A stretch of DNA of 64,000 nt from Robiginitalea aurantiaca (lineage in GTDB: Bacteria > Bacteroidota > Bacteroidia > Flavobacteriales > Flavobacteriaceae): the NCBI RefSeq assembly GCF_030380815.1, contig NZ_JAUDUY010000001.1:558001-622000 (forward strand), read 5' to 3'. The notes beneath the pieces are model-generated. The model worked only from the letters and a program-made list of their open reading frames with translations. It did no database searches and was not told the DNA's origin. This document shows, one piece after another, positions 41,546 through 50,434 of the stretch (position 1 is the first letter of the stretch; each line of letters begins with the position of its first letter). The position numbers and the translations under genes are program-made.

Positions 41546-42104
41546 ACCCAAGCCATCAGAACTCATTATCCTGGGGATTGATCCCGGCACAACTATTATG
41601 GGATTTGGAGTAATCCGTGTCCGCGGGAAGGAGATGGAATTCATTCAGATGAATGAGCTCCTTCTCAGTAAGTACAAGGATCACTTTACCAAATTAAAAC
41701 TCATTTTTGATCGCACCTTGGAACTGATCGATACCTATCACCCGGATGAGATAGCTATAGAGGCTCCATTTTTCGGTAAGAATGTGCAATCCATGCTCAA
41801 GTTGGGTCGTGCCCAGGGTGTTGCTATGGCCGCCGGGCTTTCCCGCCAGATCCCCATTACAGAATACCTGCCAAAAAAGATCAAAATGTCCATTACCGGA
41901 AATGGAAATGCCAGTAAGGAACAGGTCGCCAGGATGCTACAAACTACCCTGGGTTTGCAAGCGCTCCCCAAAAACCTCGATTGCACGGACGGTCTGGCTG
42001 CAGCTGTATGTCATTTTTACAACAAGGGAAATCCCGAGATCGGCAAAAAATATACCGGCTGGGATTCGTTCATAAAACAAAACGAGGGCCGGCTTAAGAA
42101 GTAG
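41538..42104 (+). CDS. ruvC: Holliday junction endonuclease RuvC
   Basis: A 188-residue resolvase. Catalytic acidic residues lie in ILGIDPGTT, IAIEAPFFGKN and NLDCTDGLAAAVCHF. The frame is open from 41502, but the ATG at 41538 (MTKPKPSELIILGIDPG) gives the normal length and overlaps the lipoprotein stop as ATGACTAA. RuvC cleaves Holliday junctions in the RuvABC complex. ruvA and ruvB are not in the window. hemW follows after 236 nt with no gene between. Confidence 0.95.
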   Translation: MTKPKPSELIILGIDPGTTIMGFGVIRVRGKEMEFIQMNELLLSKYKDHFTKLKLIFDRTLELIDTYHPDEIAIEAPFFGKNVQSMLKLGRAQGVAMAAGLSRQIPITEYLPKKIKMSITGNGNASKEQVARMLQTTLGLQALPKNLDCTDGLAAAVCHFYNKGNPEIGKKYTGWDSFIKQNEGRLKK

Positions 42105-42340
42105 GGGGATCTTTGGGGGTTGGGGTTTGAAATTCGATTTGAAGAGATTATTGAAACTTGAGAATGGGTAGGGCCCCCACCCACCCGTGATTAAGATAAC
42201 CACTTCGCCTGCAAAGAACAATCACAATTCCTCCCGCTTCCTCCTGAAATCCCTATTTTTACCCTTCTAAATAACGAGGGGTTTTTGTATCGGGAAAGTA
42301 CACATATGGCTTTCCCAATACCTGATCCTTAAACAAGCCT

Positions 42341-43474
42341 ATGAGCGGCATTTACTTCCATATTCCTTTTTGCAAACAGGCTTGCCATTACTGTAATTTT
42401 CATTTTTCAACCTCCCTGAAACACAAGGATGCAGTCCTTCAGGCGATGAAAAAAGAATTGCACCATTATGCGAGGGAGGGGTGGCAGGGTCCTTTAAAAA
42501 CCTTGTATTTTGGCGGTGGAACACCTTCGATATTGACGGTAGAAGAAATTGAACATTTTATTGAGCTTGCCAGGCAATTATATGGATTAACCCCCGGGGC
42601 CGAGATTACCCTTGAGGCCAATCCGGATGACCTGAATGACGATAAACTGCGCGAGCTGGCAAAATCCCCGGTTAACCGGCTTAGCCTTGGCATTCAATCC
42701 TTTAACGCAAAAGAACTGACCTGGATGAACCGGGCCCATACCCCCCAACAGGCTTTGGAATCCCTGGAACTGACTGCGCATTTGTTTGAAAACTACTCCC
42801 TGGACCTGATCTACGGCATTCCTGGAAGCAGCATGCAACAGTGGGCGGCCAACCTCAATGAGGCCCTCCGGTTTAATCCACCTCATATTTCCGCCTATGC
42901 ACTAACGGTAGAGCCGCGGACGGCGCTTCGGTCCTTTATAGATAAAGGCGTGTCCGATGATGTTGATGAAGGGGCCACGCAGGAACAGTTCAACCACCTG
43001 GTGGATACCCTTACCGATCTTGGGTACGACCACTATGAAACTTCAAATTTCGCGCGCAATGGGTTTTACTCGCGCAATAACTCGGCCTACTGGCAGGGGG
43101 AATATTATCTGGGCATCGGTCCGGCGGCCCATTCCTTTGACGGAGCCCGCCGGTGGTGGAACCCCTCAAACAACCTGAGTTATGTCCGAACCCTGGAGAA
43201 AGGAGAACTACCCGCTGAGGTGGAAGAGCTTACCATCAGAGATCGTTACAACGAGGCGGTAATGACTGGTCTGCGAAGCCGCTGGGGTGTTTCCCTTGAA
43301 AAGATCCGCGAGCAATTCGGGGAGGTGTACCAGGCGTATCTGCTCGAACAGGCCGCACCTTATCTTCGGGATCAGTTCTTATTTCTGGATGAGGAAACGC
43401 TATACACGGCTGGGAAAGGGAAATTTTTAGCTGATGGGATTGCAAGTGATTTATTTATGATTAATTTGAAGTAA
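42341..43474 (+). CDS. hemW: HemW haem chaperone, radical SAM family
   Basis: A 377-residue radical SAM protein. The cluster motif is CKQACHYCNF (Cys11, 15 and 18) with Phe at the place where HemN has a fourth Cys, and GGGTPSIL binds SAM. HemW inserts haem into respiratory enzymes and lacks coproporphyrinogen oxidase activity. It is distinct from hemN at 15781. The next gene (cyclase family) starts 21 nt later and is probably co-transcribed. Confidence 0.93.
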   Translation: MSGIYFHIPFCKQACHYCNFHFSTSLKHKDAVLQAMKKELHHYAREGWQGPLKTLYFGGGTPSILTVEEIEHFIELARQLYGLTPGAEITLEANPDDLNDDKLRELAKSPVNRLSLGIQSFNAKELTWMNRAHTPQQALESLELTAHLFENYSLDLIYGIPGSSMQQWAANLNEALRFNPPHISAYALTVEPRTALRSFIDKGVSDDVDEGATQEQFNHLVDTLTDLGYDHYETSNFARNGFYSRNNSAYWQGEYYLGIGPAAHSFDGARRWWNPSNNLSYVRTLEKGELPAEVEELTIRDRYNEAVMTGLRSRWGVSLEKIREQFGEVYQAYLLEQAAPYLRDQFLFLDEETLYTAGKGKFLADGIASDLFMINLK

Positions 43475-43495
43475 AATCGCCGCGAGCCGAGGGTT

Positions 43496-44254
43496 ATGAA
43501 AGTGAAAATCACATTAGACAGTGCATCCTGGGAAGCAGACCTGAGCAAGGGGGTGGATGTTTCAATCCCGATTCAGGGCGGAGGCCGGGGCGTGCGTTGC
43601 TGGTGGGTTGATTACCCCAGTGTTAAACCCTTTCAACAGGGCGATTTTATCGGGAGCGTAAAGGCAGGAGCCCCGGTGAACTTTAATGATATTGCTTTTA
43701 ATCCTCATGCGCATGGAACCCATACGGAGTGTATGGGGCATATTACAGCGGAAGAGGAATCGATTCTTTCACATCCTCCGCCACCATGGATGCTGGCGCA
43801 ATTGGTTAGTGTTACCCCTGAAGTGAAACAGGAAGATCGGATTGTGACCCGCTCCGGGCTCCGGCAGGTTTTAGCAGAAACACTTCCCGAGGCTGTAATC
43901 CTTCGAACCCTTCCAAACCCGGAATCCAAACAGAACAAGGAATACTCCGGATCGAATCCACCCTATCTGGAAGCCGATGCGGCATCCTGGTTGTGCCAGA
44001 AAGGGGTGCTGCATTTGTTGCTTGACCTTCCTTCTGTAGACAGGGAAGAGGATGGGGGGTTACTTGCTGCTCACAAAGCGTTTTGGGACATTCCGAAAGC
44101 CCCAAGACCCGGCGCAACAATAACTGAATTGATATATGTTCCGGATGAGGTGCCGGATGGGATGTACCTTTTAAATCTGCAAATGGCCGCCTTTGAAAAT
44201 GATGCCAGCCCGAGCAGGCCAATTCTGTTTCCCCTGAAACCAAAAATGGAATAG
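43496..44254 (+). CDS. Cyclase-family hydrolase, kynurenine formamidase-like
   Basis: A 252-residue metal-dependent hydrolase. NPHAHGTHTECMGH carries the HxGTHxE zinc-binding motif of the cyclase/KynB family. KynB removes the formyl group from N-formylkynurenine in tryptophan breakdown. The protein is somewhat longer than KynB (about 210) and no other kynurenine pathway gene is adjacent, so the substrate is unproven. It follows hemW by 21 nt. Confidence 0.8.
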   Translation: MKVKITLDSASWEADLSKGVDVSIPIQGGGRGVRCWWVDYPSVKPFQQGDFIGSVKAGAPVNFNDIAFNPHAHGTHTECMGHITAEEESILSHPPPPWMLAQLVSVTPEVKQEDRIVTRSGLRQVLAETLPEAVILRTLPNPESKQNKEYSGSNPPYLEADAASWLCQKGVLHLLLDLPSVDREEDGGLLAAHKAFWDIPKAPRPGATITELIYVPDEVPDGMYLLNLQMAAFENDASPSRPILFPLKPKME

Positions 44255-44322
44255 GTCAGGACAAACCCCGGGAAGGGCCACCGGAAAATCTGGCCTTGTG
44301 ATTGCACTAAAATTCAAATTTG

Positions 44323-44988
44323 ATGGCTGAATTAGCATTAGGTTTACTTATTGGGGCACTGCTCATGTACTGGGGGTATTCCCTGCTGAATATTAAAAAG
44401 CAGAAGGAGCTTACAATTCAACAATCCTCGGTCCTGTTGGAGAAAGTACGATCCGTTTGTAAACTGATTTCCGTAGAAGGGGATTTTGCGGAAATTTACC
44501 GGTATGAGAACCGGAAAGGACATTTTATGAACCTCTTCAGTAGCAAGAAAAAGGCACTCATTGTAATCAACGCAAAAGCCAATATCGGATACGATTTCAA
44601 AAAACTAAAAGTTTCAGCAGACCCGGAGCGCAAGAAGATTATCCTGGGAAATTTTCCCCCTCCGGAAATCCTGTCCATTGAGCCGGAATTGGAATTTTAC
44701 GACATCCGGAATGATATATTCAATGCCTTTACACCTGACGATATGACGAGTATGAACAAGGAGGCGAAATTGCGTATACGTGAGAAGATCCCCGAAAGCG
44801 GCCTTATGGAAACTGCCAATCACGAGATGCTTGAGGCCATTCTGTTTATGGAGAAAATTGTGGAAACCCTTGGTTGGAAACTCGATTATGAAGCCCTCAA
44901 ATTAGATGGCCCGGTTGAACAATTGCTCAATCCCTCGGCAAAAAGTTACACCAAGGCCGAGAGAGGAGAATCAAAAAGCACAAACTGA
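44323..44988 (+). CDS. DUF4230 protein with N-terminal membrane anchor
   Basis: A 221-residue protein. The first helix (LALGLLIGALLMYWGYSLL) anchors it, and the rest (SVEGDFAEIYRYENRKGH, FSSKKKALIVINAKANIGYD, LSIEPELEFYDIRNDIFNAF) matches DUF4230, of unknown function and frequent in Bacteroidota. An in-frame TTG precedes the ATG at 44323 but is unlikely to be used. The Dabb gene starts 2 nt after its stop. Confidence 0.83.
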   Translation: MAELALGLLIGALLMYWGYSLLNIKKQKELTIQQSSVLLEKVRSVCKLISVEGDFAEIYRYENRKGHFMNLFSSKKKALIVINAKANIGYDFKKLKVSADPERKKIILGNFPPPEILSIEPELEFYDIRNDIFNAFTPDDMTSMNKEAKLRIREKIPESGLMETANHEMLEAILFMEKIVETLGWKLDYEALKLDGPVEQLLNPSAKSYTKAERGESKSTN

Positions 44989-44990
44989 AC

Positions 44991-45392
44991 ATGCGAACCA
45001 AACTATGTTTATACCTGATTCTTCTTATGCCTGTTGCCATCCTGGCACAGGATCTCAAGGACGAACGGGCCTTTGACCCTACCTATACCCATGTGGTCTA
45101 TTTCTGGCTTAAAAACCCTGAGAATGTGCAGGATCGTAAGGTGTTTGATGTTGCCCTTCGCAATTTGTTCAAGGATTCCCGATATACTCAGACCAATTTT
45201 CTGGGTGCCCCGCCCAAGGCTACCCGTGAGGTGGTCGATGATTCGTTTACCTTTGCGATGATCGTCACTTTTGAGTCCGCTGAGGCCCAAAAGGCCTATC
45301 AGACCGAAGCGGCCCACTTAAAATTTATCGAACAGACGAAACACCTTTTGGAGCGTTTTGTCGTTTACGATGCCCAAGGTCTGAAACCCTGA
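44991..45392 (+). CDS. Exported Dabb (stress-responsive A/B barrel) protein
   Basis: A 133-residue protein with a signal peptide (MRTKLCLYLILLMPVAILAQ, cleavage after AQ) and a Dabb domain: THVVYFWLKNPENVQDRKVF at the start of the barrel and FTFAMIVTFESAEAQKAYQ. The domain forms dimeric ferredoxin-like barrels in stress and biosynthetic proteins. Function here is unknown. It is exported to the periplasm and is tightly linked to the DUF4230 gene. Confidence 0.82.
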   Translation: MRTKLCLYLILLMPVAILAQDLKDERAFDPTYTHVVYFWLKNPENVQDRKVFDVALRNLFKDSRYTQTNFLGAPPKATREVVDDSFTFAMIVTFESAEAQKAYQTEAAHLKFIEQTKHLLERFVVYDAQGLKP

Positions 45393-45411
45393 ATCCTTAA
45401 AAATTAGAGCC

Positions 45412-45771
45412 GTGCATATTGAGGCCTTCAGAGATTATTGTTTAGCAAAAAAAGGTGTAACCGAGGGATTCCCTTTTGGTCAGGATGTTCTGGTATTCAA
45501 GGTTATGGGTAAAATGTTCGCCCTAACCGCCCTGGATCGACTTCCGTCCCAGGCGAATCTGAAGTGCGATCCAGAGCGAGCCATTGAACTGCGTGAGCGT
45601 TACGATGGACGCATTATCCCCGGATATCACATGAGCAAGGCAAACTGGAACACGATTTACCTGGAGGAGCTCCCCGAAAATTTAATCCGGGAACTCATCG
45701 ACCATTCATATGCACTTATCGTTGCCTCCCTGCCAAAGAAGTCCCTGTCGGCCCTCGAAAATTTAGAATGA
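45412..45771 (+). CDS. MmcQ/YjbR family protein
   Basis: A 119-residue protein with the MmcQ/YjbR pattern: HIEAFRDYCLAKKGVTEGFP at the start, VLVFKVMGKMFALTAL and HMSKANWNTIYL. The fold resembles a double-wing DNA-binding domain, and the family is often called DNA-binding without direct proof. It begins with GTG at 45412. Its last codons overlap the next gene by 4 nt (ATGA). Confidence 0.87.
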   Translation: MHIEAFRDYCLAKKGVTEGFPFGQDVLVFKVMGKMFALTALDRLPSQANLKCDPERAIELRERYDGRIIPGYHMSKANWNTIYLEELPENLIRELIDHSYALIVASLPKKSLSALENLE

Positions 45772-47564
45772 CGGATCCCAAGAGTTTATACGACAAAAAC
45801 ACGGCTCGGTATATCGACGGGGCCCGGCGACAAAAACGCAGGCTGCGGATTTCTTCGGGAATCCGCCTTTTTGTGTTTGCAACCATTGGGGTGTGCGCAT
45901 ATCTCGGGCTGAATGGGCAAGCTTTTTATGGAGTGGTTGCGGTTGCCTTTTTGGGCATTTTTGCCTACCTGGTCTCCCGGCATCAGGATTTAAAATATGA
46001 AGCGTCCAGACTGAAACAATTAATTGAGATCAACCAGGAAGAGCTTAAAGTGCTCAACGGAGATTTCAGTGCCTTTAAAGACGGATCTCAGTTTGCGAAA
46101 CCTGGACATCCTTATTCTGATGACTTGGATTTATTTGGCCCGAGCTCCTTTTTTCAGTACCTCAATCGAAGTGCACTTCCGGCCGGGCAGGAACTCCTGG
46201 CGACCTGGCTTTCCGCCAATGAGTTTCATGGAATAGTCCAAAAACAGGAAGCCATTCAGGAACTTACCCAGAGTGTGGACTGGCGCCAGAACTATATCGC
46301 TACCGCCCGCCTTATTCAAACCCCGTTTTCAACTTCAGCCCTTGCCAAGTGGTTTTCAGAACATGAACCAAAGATGCCCTCATGGTCCGGGTTCCTGCCT
46401 GCCGCATTTTCCAGCATCTCATTATTTTCTGCAGTTCTCACTGTATTCGGGATTCTGCCCCTGGGAGTTTTGATCGCACTCTTTTTTATCGGACTGATGA
46501 TCAGTTTACCTTTTATTAAAAAGATTGGAGAATTGGCACAAGCTACGGGTAAAATGCAGGAAACCTTCAGCCAGTACAGGCGGTTAGTGAGCCAGATTGA
46601 AGGTGAAACGTATCATTCTGAAGGGCTCAGGCAAGCCCAGAAGGCCTTATTGGGATCCGGGCAACCTGTTTCTGCCAAACTTCGAAAGTTCAGCCGGATA
46701 ATCGGAGCCCTGGACCAGCGAAATAACCTGATTATAGCCCTTTTTGGGAATGCATTTTTTCTCTGGGATATCCGGCAGGCAAGGGCTGTGGAGGACTGGA
46801 TAGCTGAGCATGGTGACGCTGTTGAATATTGGTTTCAGGCACTCGCCCATTTTGATGCCAGCTGTAGTCTTGCCAACTTTTCCTTTAACCACCCGACGTA
46901 TACCTATCCAATTGTTCAGGAGAAACAGAAGGTATGTATTCAGACAACCTACCTTGCTCATCCTTTGCTTTTTGAGACTCCGGTTTACAATGATTTTCAA
47001 TTGCAGAATGGGCACTTTATGGTGATTACCGGAGCGAATATGGCAGGAAAAAGCACCTTCCTAAGGGCCGTGGGTTTAAGCCTTGTCATGGCTAATATGG
47101 GACTCCCGGTACGTGCCAGGCGGATGGTCTATACGCCAATACCCATAATCACCAGTATGCGTACTTCGGATTCCCTTTCCCGTCATGAGTCTTACTTTTT
47201 TGCCGAACTCAAGCGGCTAAAAATAATTGTGGATCACCTTAGGGAGCGGCCTTATTTTGTGATTCTTGATGAAATCCTCAAAGGCACCAACAGCAAGGAT
47301 AAGGCCAGGGGTTCACAAGAGTTTTTGGAGCGGTTACTTAAACTGCAGGCCACTGGCCTGATTGCTACACATGACCTCAGCCTCTGTGAAGTCGCTACCC
47401 GAATCCCTGAAGTGCAGAATTTCTTTTTCGATGCGGATATCCGTGAAGGAGTCCTGCATTTCGATTACCTGTTGAAACCCGGAGTTTGTTCAAATATGAA
47501 TGCTTCTTTCCTGTTGCGTAAACTGGGTGTTGTGGAAGATGACGCGGAAGGTGATAAAATATAA
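45768..47564 (+). CDS. Membrane-anchored MutS-like ATPase
   Basis: A 598-residue protein. Two helices at about residues 26-66 and two more at about 205-245 place it in the membrane. The C-terminal third is a MutS domain V ATPase: Walker A GANMAGKSTFLRAV near residue 422, RTSDSLSRHESYFFAEL and Walker B YFVILDEILKGTNSKDK. The MutS mismatch-binding and connector domains are absent, so it is not a mismatch repair MutS. Homologues occur in Bacteroidota, with no established function. It is coupled to the YjbR gene by a 4-nt overlap. Confidence 0.86.
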   Translation: MTDPKSLYDKNTARYIDGARRQKRRLRISSGIRLFVFATIGVCAYLGLNGQAFYGVVAVAFLGIFAYLVSRHQDLKYEASRLKQLIEINQEELKVLNGDFSAFKDGSQFAKPGHPYSDDLDLFGPSSFFQYLNRSALPAGQELLATWLSANEFHGIVQKQEAIQELTQSVDWRQNYIATARLIQTPFSTSALAKWFSEHEPKMPSWSGFLPAAFSSISLFSAVLTVFGILPLGVLIALFFIGLMISLPFIKKIGELAQATGKMQETFSQYRRLVSQIEGETYHSEGLRQAQKALLGSGQPVSAKLRKFSRIIGALDQRNNLIIALFGNAFFLWDIRQARAVEDWIAEHGDAVEYWFQALAHFDASCSLANFSFNHPTYTYPIVQEKQKVCIQTTYLAHPLLFETPVYNDFQLQNGHFMVITGANMAGKSTFLRAVGLSLVMANMGLPVRARRMVYTPIPIITSMRTSDSLSRHESYFFAELKRLKIIVDHLRERPYFVILDEILKGTNSKDKARGSQEFLERLLKLQATGLIATHDLSLCEVATRIPEVQNFFFDADIREGVLHFDYLLKPGVCSNMNASFLLRKLGVVEDDAEGDKI

Positions 47565-47625
47565 GGTGGGAGAAATCCCCTGTTTGGAAATTGCGGCTAA
47601 GGTTGTTAAATTGTTTATAGGGGGA

Positions 47626-47640
47626 GGGGGCAACGCCCCC
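47626..47640. terminator. GC-rich hairpin between convergent genes
   Basis: A perfect 6-bp stem GGGGGC/GCCCCC with an AAC loop lies in the 131-nt convergent gap after the MutS-like gene. There is no T run, so it may be a weak or factor-assisted terminator. Confidence 0.4.
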
Positions 47641-47695
47641 ATTTATGAAACCCTCTACATAAACCTCTAATTCCTCAGGAACCCCATCATCTAAC

Positions 47696-48796
47696 CTACA
47701 TCCCTTTTACCTGCATCTCCTGAAACCGCTCTGCCTGTAAACGCATCAATTCTTCCGCCTTCTGCTTTTTGTATGCAAATACGGCTTCTTCCTCTGCGAT
47801 TTCACCATAGACCTTTTCATTTAATGCCCGGTCGGTCTCCAGGAGCTTCTTACGCTGGTCTACTTTCTGGGCTACCCAGGAGGCCACGGTAGTTTCTTCA
47901 TCCTCCAGCTTGTAATCATAGGGGCCTTTTGGCGTCATCAGTTTTACCAGGATGGGCGCTGTTTCTATGGCCAGGAACAACAGAAAGATAAAAAAGGAGG
48001 GAAACCAGGGAAGTTTGCCCAGGGCATCGATACGCGCCATAAGGCCATCGAAACCATCAATAACGGGCTGAGAAGTCGAAACCGCCTCGGTATACCCCAG
48101 TTCAAGCGTTTCGATTTCGGCTTCAATCTCGGAGATACGTCCGGTATTGGCCTCTTTCAGGGCTTTGAGTTCGGCAAGGGAGGCATCGTGCTTTTCCCGC
48201 TTCTCGGCATAAACCGGTCCTTTCCCAATGAGGAGTGTGCCTTTCCTTCCCTCGGCTTCAGAAATATAGGTTTCGTACAGCGTATCTGTGGCGGCCTCCT
48301 TCAGGCTGATTTCCTGTTTGAGTCCGGCAATTTCCGCTTTCTTCTGCTCAATAGTCGGCGTGAACTGAAGGGCCAGCTGCTGTTGGTTATCCAGGGTCAT
48401 CTGGTTTTTCTCCTCGAGCAATACCTGATTGATTTCTTTTTCGAAAATTTTCAATTCCAGGGGCTTTGAAATAACCACGGCAATAATAACGGCAAGCAGA
48501 ATCCTCGGACTTGCCTGAAGCATTTCTTTCCAGAAGCTGTCCCGTTTCCGGATGGTCGAGACAATAAAACGGTCCAGGTTAAAAATCAAAAGTCCCCAGA
48601 CCAGCCCAAATGGAATCGCCAGATAAACGGAATCAAAGACGGTATAAAGGGCATAAGATGCGGCGATAAACGCCATTAGGGCAGTAAAAAAGACGGTGGC
48701 TCCAATGCCGGCATATTTATTTTGTTCGCCCTCGGAGCACGTGTCGAGCAGGGCCCTGTCCGCACCGGAACAGAGCACAAAGAAGTTGCGTATCAT
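47696..48796 (-). CDS. DUF4407 membrane protein with coiled coil
   Basis: A 366-residue protein. Three or four helices in the first 110 residues (AGIGATVFFTALMAFIAASY, AIPFGLVWGLLIFNLDRFIV, RILLAVIIAVVISKPLEL) are followed by a long charged coiled coil (about residues 115-235) and a further helix (PWFPSFFIFLLFLAIETAPI) before a charged tail. This is the DUF4407 layout; function unknown. A 7-bp inverted repeat (TTTCCGT/ACGGAAA, about 48837-48857) lies between it and the upstream peptidase gene. Confidence 0.85.
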   Translation of the reverse strand: MIRNFFVLCSGADRALLDTCSEGEQNKYAGIGATVFFTALMAFIAASYALYTVFDSVYLAIPFGLVWGLLIFNLDRFIVSTIRKRDSFWKEMLQASPRILLAVIIAVVISKPLELKIFEKEINQVLLEEKNQMTLDNQQQLALQFTPTIEQKKAEIAGLKQEISLKEAATDTLYETYISEAEGRKGTLLIGKGPVYAEKREKHDASLAELKALKEANTGRISEIEAEIETLELGYTEAVSTSQPVIDGFDGLMARIDALGKLPWFPSFFIFLLFLAIETAPILVKLMTPKGPYDYKLEDEETTVASWVAQKVDQRKKLLETDRALNEKVYGEIAEEEAVFAYKKQKAEELMRLQAERFQEMQVKGM

Positions 48797-48896
48797 AATA
48801 GTGTTCGTTTTTTGATCTACCTATTAGAACGCAACCTTTCCGTTTTTGTTACGGAAAAATTCCTGAAATCCGTCCTTTGCGAAAAAATTATGGGGT

Positions 48897-50297
48897 TCAG
48901 ACCTCTTGATTTTGTGAAAGCTCTGTGTAGTATTTGTAGAAATAGGGGATGGTTTCAATGCCCTTAAGAAAATTCCAAACCCCGTAGTGTTCGTTGGGGG
49001 AATGAATGGCATCACTGTCCAGCCCAAAGCCCATAAGCACCGTTTTGGTTCCAAGGATATTTTCGAACATGGGTACAATGGGGATGCTCCCCCCACCGCG
49101 ATGCGGAATAGCAGGTTTGCCAAAAGTAGTTTCATACGCGCTGCTTGCAGCCTTATACCCGATATGTTCTATGGGCATCACGTAGGCCTGTCCTCCATGG
49201 TGGGGCCGCACTTCGACTTTGACCCCGGCCGGAGCCAGACTTTTGAAGTGATCGGTAAAAAGCACAGTGATTTTATTCCAGTCCTGGTGGGGCACCAGTC
49301 TCATGGAAATTTTGGCATGGGCCTGGCTGGGAATAACCGTTTTGGCTCCCTCCCCGATATAACCGCCCCAGATCCCATTCACATCAAGGGTGGGTCGAAT
49401 TGAATTCCGTTCATTGGTAACATATCCCGCTTCACCATGGACCGCCTCGATATTCAGAGCATTTTTATACGCCTCCAAATCAAAAGGTGCTTCTGCCATC
49501 AGTCTGCGCTCGTTGTCGCTGAGTTCCTCGACATCATCGTAAAAACCCGGAATGGCAACCCGATTGTCCTCATCGTGAAGGGAAGCGATCATTTCTGCCA
49601 GTATGTTGATGGGGTTCGCCACGGCCCCTCCATATAGTCCGGAGTGCAAATCCCGGTTCGGGCCCGTAACGGTTACTTCCACATAGCAAAGCCCTCTCAG
49701 CCCTGTGGTAACCGAAGGAACATCATTGGCGATGATCCCTGTATCTGAAATCAGGATGATGTCGTTTTCCAGTTTTTCACGGTTTTCCATCAGGAAGGCT
49801 TCCAGACTTGAACTGCCTACCTCTTCCTCTCCTTCTATCATGAATTTTACATTGCAGGGCAGGGTCCCGGTTCGGACCATACATTCAAGCGCCTTGATGT
49901 GCATGAACATCTGACCTTTGTCATCGCTGGCGCCGCGCGCATAGATGGCTCCATCCGGGTGGAGCGCCGTTTTTTGGATTACCGGTTCAAAAGGCGGAGA
50001 ATTCCAAAGTTCTACGGGGTCTGGTGGCTGCACGTCGTAGTGCCCATATACAAGAATTGTAGGCAGGGACGGATCGATCAGTTTCTCACCATAAACAATA
50101 GGATATCCCTTGGTTTCACATATTTCAACTCCATCGCATCCCGCTGCCCTGAGGTACTCCGAAACGGCTTCAGCCGTATTGAGCACATCCTGGGAAAAAG
50201 CCGAATCGGCACTTACGGATGGTAGTTTTAGCAATTCAATGAGTTCCTGAAGAAAGCGCTCCTTGTTTTCGGAGCAATAGGTATGCGGTTGATTCAT
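48897..50297 (-). CDS. M20-family dipeptidase
   Basis: A 466-residue zinc metallopeptidase of the M20 (PepV/carnosinase-like) group. The metal and catalytic motifs are VYGHYDVQPPDP, RGASDDKGQMFMHIKALE and IEGEEEVGSSS. It would cleave dipeptides or remove terminal residues from short peptides in the cytoplasm; no signal peptide is seen. It has its own promoter and is divergent from the hybrid kinase gene. Confidence 0.92.
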   Translation of the reverse strand: MNQPHTYCSENKERFLQELIELLKLPSVSADSAFSQDVLNTAEAVSEYLRAAGCDGVEICETKGYPIVYGEKLIDPSLPTILVYGHYDVQPPDPVELWNSPPFEPVIQKTALHPDGAIYARGASDDKGQMFMHIKALECMVRTGTLPCNVKFMIEGEEEVGSSSLEAFLMENREKLENDIILISDTGIIANDVPSVTTGLRGLCYVEVTVTGPNRDLHSGLYGGAVANPINILAEMIASLHDEDNRVAIPGFYDDVEELSDNERRLMAEAPFDLEAYKNALNIEAVHGEAGYVTNERNSIRPTLDVNGIWGGYIGEGAKTVIPSQAHAKISMRLVPHQDWNKITVLFTDHFKSLAPAGVKVEVRPHHGGQAYVMPIEHIGYKAASSAYETTFGKPAIPHRGGGSIPIVPMFENILGTKTVLMGFGLDSDAIHSPNEHYGVWNFLKGIETIPYFYKYYTELSQNQEV

Positions 50298-50317
50298 TGC
50301 AATTTTTTAGACAATCT

Positions 50318-50325
50318 CAAACATA
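50318..50325 (-). promoter_or_regulatory. -7 element of the dipeptidase gene
   Basis: The reverse strand reads TATGTTTG, a perfect TAnnTTTG match, 20 nt before the ATG of the dipeptidase. The opposite gene has only TATTTTTC at 50383-50390. Confidence 0.6.
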
Positions 50326-50434
50326 CAAAAAAGAAGTTTTTTATCGCACCTGCCCAATGTCCTATTATTCAGGACTTTTTCGTATTTTTCTAATCAAATA
50401 ACCACCACGACCCACACACACACAACCCAACACT

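Noticed and set aside
48837-48857. Inverted repeat TTTCCGT/ACGGAAA as a terminator of the dipeptidase gene
   Set aside because: In the direction of transcription it is not followed by a T run, so it was not listed as a terminator.
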